Under the pieces are notes generated by a model, which saw only the letters and a list, made by a program, of their open reading frames with translations, made no database searches and had not been told where the DNA came from. The translations under genes and the position numbers were made by a program. A DNA stretch of 64,000 bases from Ziziphus jujuba (Eukaryota; Streptophyta; Magnoliopsida; Rosales; Rhamnaceae): positions 23,621,001 through 23,685,000 of the forward strand of contig NC_083389.1 in the NCBI RefSeq assembly GCF_031755915.1. Reading direction: 5' to 3'. This document shows positions 58,401 to 64,000 of this stretch, piece after piece (within the stretch, counting starts at the first letter, position 1; each line of letters starts with the position of its first letter).

Positions 58401-59530
58401 TCAAGTTTGATCGGAGTTGACAAAGATTGATCGGATGGGCGCCATGGTTGATTTTTTACTGTGAGTAGAATTTTTGCTGACCAAGGCACCATGGAGAAGT
58501 GCGCATTGACCGTAGTTCATAAACTAGTAGCATGCCTAAAACGGAGTTGTGGTGCAAAAGTTATGAATGAAAAAAGTTATGGTCCAGATTTCCTAAGTTT
58601 GACTTTTTATTTTTATGGATTCTTGCTTTGGCTTGTGCACTATTGTAAAATACTCATCGATACGAGTTCATAGACTAGTGACTCGCTTAATTTAGACTTG
58701 TGGTTGAAAAGTTATAGACTTATAAAATTTGATAAATTTTTTTGAGTCTGACTTTACAGGGTTTAATTTTGACCCATGTGAAAAATGTGAAGTGCCCCCA
58801 GCAACACTACGCCATATGTCAACATTTTGGCCAAATCCATGAGTGCACAATGGCACCAAAAGAGGCCTTTATTGGTTGAAATGGGGAAGAGCTAGGAGAG
58901 AGAAAGATGAGAGAGAGGAGAGAGAGAAAGAGGATAGAAGAGAGAAACTAACTAGCATCATTTTCTGTTCACCGATCACTGGCATACTGGTCCACAGTGA
59001 AGCCTACCTTATGATCGGTCGACTGGTCAAATTTCAAGACTAGCAAGCTAGTGATGCACCAAAATCGGAGTGATTTTCCGACGGTAACACTGTTTACTTA
59101 ACCAATCTATTTGTCTCACCCCAGCCACCCCCTGTTCTCACTGTATACACCACCGAATTACCATCCTTTGGTCGTCTTTCACATCAAATTTGACAATTGG
59201 TGTTCATCGGACGTGACGCACTAGACGAATATTTTGGCGACAGCGATGGCTCAAAGATTTCCTCGATTCCAGTGAGTTTTTGACGAGACCACTGCTCTTT
59301 CCCACCTATTTTGATCTTCATGAGTTCAAATTTGATGTTCGTTTCACCCAATTCTTATTCAATCATGAGATCAAGGGGCATTAAGTTACCCAAATTTCTT
59401 AGTCAAATCCCGATCACTACTTATTCGATCTCCAAAATGTAAAACTCGATCTCTTATCCTTGTACCATAAGCTTCAATTTGGTATATATATTGTCAATTT
59501 TGGATAAAATTTGTGTTGAGCCCCTCATGT
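58401..59530. other. Repeat-like non-coding DNA, family unknown
   Basis: Less AT-rich than its surroundings, with near-repeated phrases (ttgatcgga; ttcataaactagtagc and ttcatagactagtgactc at about 58520 and 58668). A purine-rich (gagaga)n stretch lies at about 58890-58945. It is probably part of an unrecognised LTR or leader. Confidence 0.4.
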
Positions 59531-59535
59531 ATACT

Positions 59536-60671
59536 TGATGTGAATCCGCCCATGCCTGCACAACCGACAAACTGTTGTGGTGCTGACCCGATACGAATGA
59601 AGACCGGGCCGATCACTAGGGTTCAAACTAAGAGATTTAAGGTCAAATGTGCTACCTTTATCCAGGAGATAATTCATTCTCAAGAGAGTTTGTCCATATT
59701 CAAAGATCGAAGACATGTTCTGAGCATACAAGTGGTGGAAGCCGGTACAGGCTCGGGTAGCGGTTTTGATACATTTTTGGAGTTCGGGAAGCATGAAATG
59801 GTTCCAATGTTTCATGGATTCAATACATATGTCTAAGAGGACATGGAATGAAGTCAAAGAAGATTCAAAGTCATCGAAAAAGGGGTTGTATGGATAGTTA
59901 GTAAATTTGGCCAGTTTTTGCTGTATTTTGTGTTGGCTTTACTGGATTGTGCTGAGTTGGCTTTTTCTCTTTCTTCCAAGCAAGGGCAACGTGTGGAACT
60001 TCATGTTCAGCTTATTTGGCATCCTAAAAAGCATATTGAAGCTAATTTGGAGCTCAAATTTGTCAAAAAATGGTCAAAGCCAACTTAGTCAAATAGCTAG
60101 TATTTTAGTTTCCTAATTTGATTCTACTTTTGTTTTAAGAAATTACCATTACTTTGTTGTTTTTATTTATTTATTTGCTAGAGAAATAAGTTTATTAAAG
60201 TTATAAAGTTATTATTTTATTATTTTCATTGTAAATTAATTAATTCCTAATTCAAAATAAAAGAATTAATTAATCCAAATTAGATTAGGAAAGGAGTAAG
60301 AATTTCAGCCACCATAGGAAACCATTTTGTATGGCCGTTTTTTCCATTATTTTTAGGGCTTATTTTGTGACTTTGTAGCCTATTTAAAGGCTTATTTTTC
60401 AATAAGAATTAAGCTTGGATTTTATACATAAATTAATTTGTAAGATTGAATTCTCTTTGTTCTCTTTGAACACCTAAAACACCATTAGAGAGTGAGTGTT
60501 TTTGTTTGACTTATCAATAGGACTTCCATCACCTATTGTGGCGTCTTCGATATACCAAGGTTTCTAATCACAGGTTGGTTAAAGGTCAAGATGATCATAA
60601 GAACTTGAACATAATTAGATCCGTACTAATATAATACTGGTTTAGGAGCAGGTCATCCTAGGTTCGTATCA
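59536..60671 (+). mobile_element. Solo LTR of the CRM-like family, plus strand
   Basis: A 1136-bp LTR begins TGATGTGAATCCGCCC and ends TTCGTATCA. It is flanked by atact at 59531-59535 and 60672-60676. The LTR-encoded tail is open from before the LTR to 59836 (MKTGPITRVQTKRFK, FIQEIIHSQESLSI, IQVVEAG). Confidence 0.94.
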
Positions 60672-60676
60672 ATACT

Positions 60677-62490
60677 CTATACAAAACACCTTATCAAAAT
60701 ATTATTTTAATCAGTGTTGGGTTCCTTTTATGTTTTAGGCATGTTAACTAGGGAACTCACCTATGGAGGATCCCGAGTGATCCACGTATTTCATGCGAGT
60801 GATCCATTTTTCAAATATATTTTTGGGCAGTATAATTATATATATGTGTTGTTTTAATTTCTAAAAATTTTATGATGTGTTAAAAATTAAAGAAAATTTG
60901 TTATTTTTTTATGATGTGTTAAAAATTAAAGAAATTTCGTTATTAAATTATATTGTGCAAATTTATGTGGTTTTATATATAATTTTTGCATAAATTGATT
61001 TTAAAGATTTGAAGAAATAATTGTATTAAATTTATTGTGCATAAAAATATATATTTATGCATATATAAATATTTCTAAATATGTATTCATTTTTGGAAAG
61101 AATTAATCTTATGAAATTTGGTGGATTTAAGAGTTCAATTTGGACAAAATGAGAAATTTTATGGTTTTAGAAAAATATATAGAAAACCATGGTATTATTT
61201 TATAAAAACTATTTGTATGTTGCATTGCCAAATTTTAATATTATAGATATACCATAGTACTGGTGTTATGTACAATATTTGATGATTAGCTCGCAGGTAT
61301 TTTTTAACCATTATGTGGGAGCTAAAGGCAAGACGATTAGCAGGTATTTTATATAGCGAGCATTAGCTGCCCTCTTTAGTCGTAGAATTGAAAGGTTATC
61401 AGCATTGGCGCCACGGGATGCCAAGGTGTCCAATTGTAGTACCTCCCATCAAAGTGGTGCTTAGAATATCGAGTATTGCCTTATACCACTTGGTATATAG
61501 TGTGGTGCATCAGATTGATTCTTGATATGAGTTTTAAAATTAAAATCTTTTAAAATATATTTTATTATATTTTAATTATTTATTTAAAAGTATTAAATTA
61601 TTTAAATTGCTATTTTATAAATTATTTAAACTGTTGAAATTTAATTTTTACTGCATTATATTATCTATATTACTTAATTTATTTTATCATGATTTTATTT
61701 TATATCAAAATATATCATATAAATTTTAATTATATTTTTCTCTTATTTTGTCTTAAATTAATAATTGCTTTATTTTGAATTATTTCTAATGTTATTTATA
61801 ACCTTAATTTATTTACATTTTTATTTATTACTTTGATTTTTGGGGAATATAAAAATTGAGGGTTTTGTGAAAATAGTTTTAGAAAGGGAAGCCTTTCAAA
61901 CTGAGCAAAATAGTGAGGGTTTTGAGTGAAAATCCGTAATTTTTATTTATTTATTTATTTATTAATTGTTATTATTTTTAATAATATATATTTTATTACT
62001 TAGTTAGGTGCTACTTATTGGCATGATTAACTTCTTATTACTTTTTTATTTTAAATATGTTCCCTTGGGTCCAGATGTTAATAGGCATGGACTGTCTAGA
62101 GACGACTTGTCATTTTCTATCCATTGTCGTGTTCAGATAAGAACATTCTATTTTCTTTCCTTTCTTGTAATATTTCTGTTATAATTCCCTTCGTGTTTGT
62201 ATTAATTCTGTTCTTGAATTAAATCTTAGTATGCTTTGTATACTACTGCTATTGGATTATTATTTATCAGTTTCTTTTATATTTGTTCCTTGTATTATTT
62301 TATTATTGAAGTGTTGTTCTTTGTGGAAAAATTTGTAGTAAACTAGAAGGAATAAGGTGGTGCATTATTGAAGTGTTTTCCATACGAGGAATTTTTTGGC
62401 ATGTCAAACCTTTAGAAGAGATGCTGTTGGATTTTCGATAAGAATATTCGGTGGGATTTCCTCTAGTCAAAGCTAGCCCAAGTTTTAAGT
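60677..62490. other. AT-rich repeat-like DNA, no gene seen
   Basis: A 30-bp direct duplication (atgatgtgttaaaaattaa core) occurs at about 60871 and 60911. A less AT-rich block at about 61380-61500 (ttatcagcattggcgccacg...gtggtgcatcag) looks like part of an unrecognised LTR. (TTTA)n lies near 61943-61965. Confidence 0.45.
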
Positions 62491-62529
62491 AAGGAATTAT
62501 AGATCGGTCTTGACACTAGAGTTGTTGGT

Positions 62530-62736
62530 TCCAAATTGGTATTCAGAAAGGAAGAAGGAATTCCAAGAGTTGAACCTTCAAGGTTTAAGGTGAGGCTAGT
62601 GGCAAAGGGTTTCAAACAAAAGGAGAGAACTGACTTCAATGAAATGTTCTCATCTCTTATCAGACATGCTTCAATTCAAATTCTGTTATCACTTGTGGCT
62701 CATAAAGTGTTGGAATTGGGGCAACTTGACATCAAC
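62530..62736 (+). pseudogene. Copia reverse transcriptase fragment
   Basis: Open stretch reading VFRKEEGIPRVEPSRFKVRL, then VAKGFKQKERTDFNEMFSS, ASIQILLSLVAHKVLELGQL. This is the RT segment that usually runs on into the MDVKTAFLHG catalytic block. It breaks off at the LD of that block, where Gypsy LTR sequence starts, so the catalytic residues are missing. Lineage looks Tork/Ivana-like. A short fragment, non-functional. Confidence 0.85.
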
Positions 62737-63115
62737 TAAAGAAAAGTTGATTAGTCAAATTAAGATTAGAAAACTAGGTTTAATATCAATTTTTGTTTTA
62801 GGAAACAAGAATTTGTACTTTTCCTATAAATGGGAGCACCTTTTAGTTGAATAAAATAGTTTAAGAATTTTTAGTATAATCATGACAATTATTCTCCTAG
62901 TTCTCTAAGAACTACTGAACATATCAAGCTTTGCTTGTGTGTTCAAACCCTAGACTTATCAATAAGTTTTCCATTCTCTATTGTGGCATGATCACTATAC
63001 TAAAGTTCTTAGTCATAGGTTGGTTAAGGGTTGATTTTCCACTAAAACTTGTCTTATAACAATCCATATTTTATTTGTTATGGGTTTAGGAATGAGTCAA
63101 TGTAAGTTTGTATCA
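62737..63115 (+). repeat. Partial LTR of a diverged relative of the E1-E3 family
   Basis: Ends GTTTGTATCA before a PBS. It shares with the E-family LTR the order: ttttgttttaggaaac, tataaatggg, cttatcaataag.tttccat, ctattgtggc, aggttggttaaggg, and tgggtttagga. The 5' half of the LTR is absent where it joins the Copia RT fragment. Confidence 0.78.
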
Positions 63116-63117
63116 AT

Positions 63118-63130
63118 TTGGTATCAGAGC
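63118..63130 (+). other. Primer-binding site (initiator tRNA-Met type)
   Basis: TTGGTATCAGAGC, two bases after the LTR end. Confidence 0.92.
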
Positions 63131-64000
63131 CCAATTTTCTAAGAATAGATTTTATCTATCTTACATTTATTAGTTTTGTTTGTTTGATCATTATGTAAGA
63201 ATTGCTTCGTATTTTTCTTCTTGTCATCCTTGCCATCCATATTTAAGAAAAAATAGAAAATTTTCATTTGTTTTCTTCTTTGGCCTATCATCCAAAGTTT
63301 TTCTTTGATCATTGATATTGTTATTCTTGTTTGCTTTGTTCTTGTTGCTTTGTTCTTGTTGCTTTCCAAATTCTTCCTTACATAAAAAGAAATTGCATCA
63401 AGTATCAAAGTTCCGAAATTCCCCAAAAAACTCTAATTGTGTGATTTTTTAAAAAGTTTTTAAATTTTGAGCTGAAGAACAAATCGATACCGATTAAAGG
63501 CATAAAAATTCTTACTTTGTTGCTATTCTTTAAAAAAATCCAGAAATAAAAAAAGAATAAATTAAAAATCATTGGAATTCATGTTGTTTGAGTTGCTCGA
63601 TATTGTGGTTGAGTTTGTTAATTTAAAAGATTGAAAGATCAATTTTGCATTTAAAACCTACGATTCAAGGAAACTACATGACCAATTCTAAAATATTATC
63701 ATTCAAAATTTGAGTTTATTTTATTTCACTCTTATTTGGCCAAATTTTTGGTACTAGTGTTTCTTATTTGATTCTTGCTTTCTTTGCCATAGTTTAGACT
63801 TATTGTTAAGTTTAGTTTGGACTTATTTACAGAATTTGAATTAGTTAAGTTTGTAAAGAACCAAGTAGATTTAACTTGAGTAGTAAATTGCTAGAATGTT
63901 AATTCATTAATGTTAAAAGCCAATTAATTGTGTGAAACAAGAGAGATTGACACTTTGACTGAGTGATACACATGAAGGAGTGAATTAATAAGGATCCCTT
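63131..64000 (+). other. Leader of the diverged Gypsy element
   Basis: Non-coding. Its last 70 bp (gagagattgacactttgactgagtgatacacatgaaggagtgaa) correspond to the sequence just before the gag start in E1-E3, so gag should begin shortly after the window end. Confidence 0.7.

Overview
This is nuclear DNA of a plant, most likely a woody eudicot. It is AT-rich, has GT-AG introns, and is dominated by plant LTR retrotransposons. Positions 213-5184 hold one apparently intact host gene: a 15-exon MLO-family gene whose reassembled product (529 residues) looks MLO3-like. No other host gene was recognised. The rest of the window is layered retrotransposon sequence, resolved here from LTR pairs, primer-binding sites (PBS) and target-site duplications (TSD).

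Region 5563 to about 31.7 kb is a three-level nest. A minus-strand Ty1/Copia element (Copia B) lies about 380 bp past the MLO stop codon. It was split by a plus-strand Copia (Copia A, 6555-29651, TSD ccttc). Copia A was then hit three times by one family of Ty3/Gypsy chromovirus: E1 (7478-13346, TSD gcaag) in the leader, E2 (16985-22840, TSD probably gatcc) just past pol, and E3 (23771-29467, TSD cctgt) inside the 3' LTR. E1-E3 look like CRM-clade non-autonomous elements. Each keeps gag and protease, has lost nearly all RT/RNase H/integrase, and keeps an integrase C-terminus whose frame runs into the 3' LTR.

Region 31.7-43.3 kb holds AT-rich DNA with a possible MITE, a deletion-derivative chromodomain Gypsy element (element G, 33458-35626), and a Copia gag (Copia C) split by a minus-strand Copia (Copia D, about 36692-42655).

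Region 43.3-51.3 kb is a minus-strand Copia (Copia E). A complete 885-bp TRIM element (45419-46303, TSD tgtag) sits in its pol region. Its 5' LTR carries a 1.7-kb solo LTR of an Athila-like Gypsy family (49407-51115).

Region 51.7-60.7 kb holds a minus-strand Athila-like element (PBS, gag and LTR remnants), three solo LTRs of the E1-E3 family (52715-53839, 56497-57641, 59536-60671, each with a 5-bp TSD), and a three-copy tandem repeat of about 338 bp that copied the edge of one of these LTRs. The window ends with a Copia RT fragment fused to the LTR end, PBS and leader of a diverged relative of the E1-E3 family, whose gag should start just past 64000.

No rRNA, tRNA, CRISPR or bacterial-type feature was seen. 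The points most worth following up are the shared scrambled pol remnant and LTR-encoded tail of E1-E3, the LTR-edge tandem triplication, and the TRIM with only 67 bp between its LTRs.
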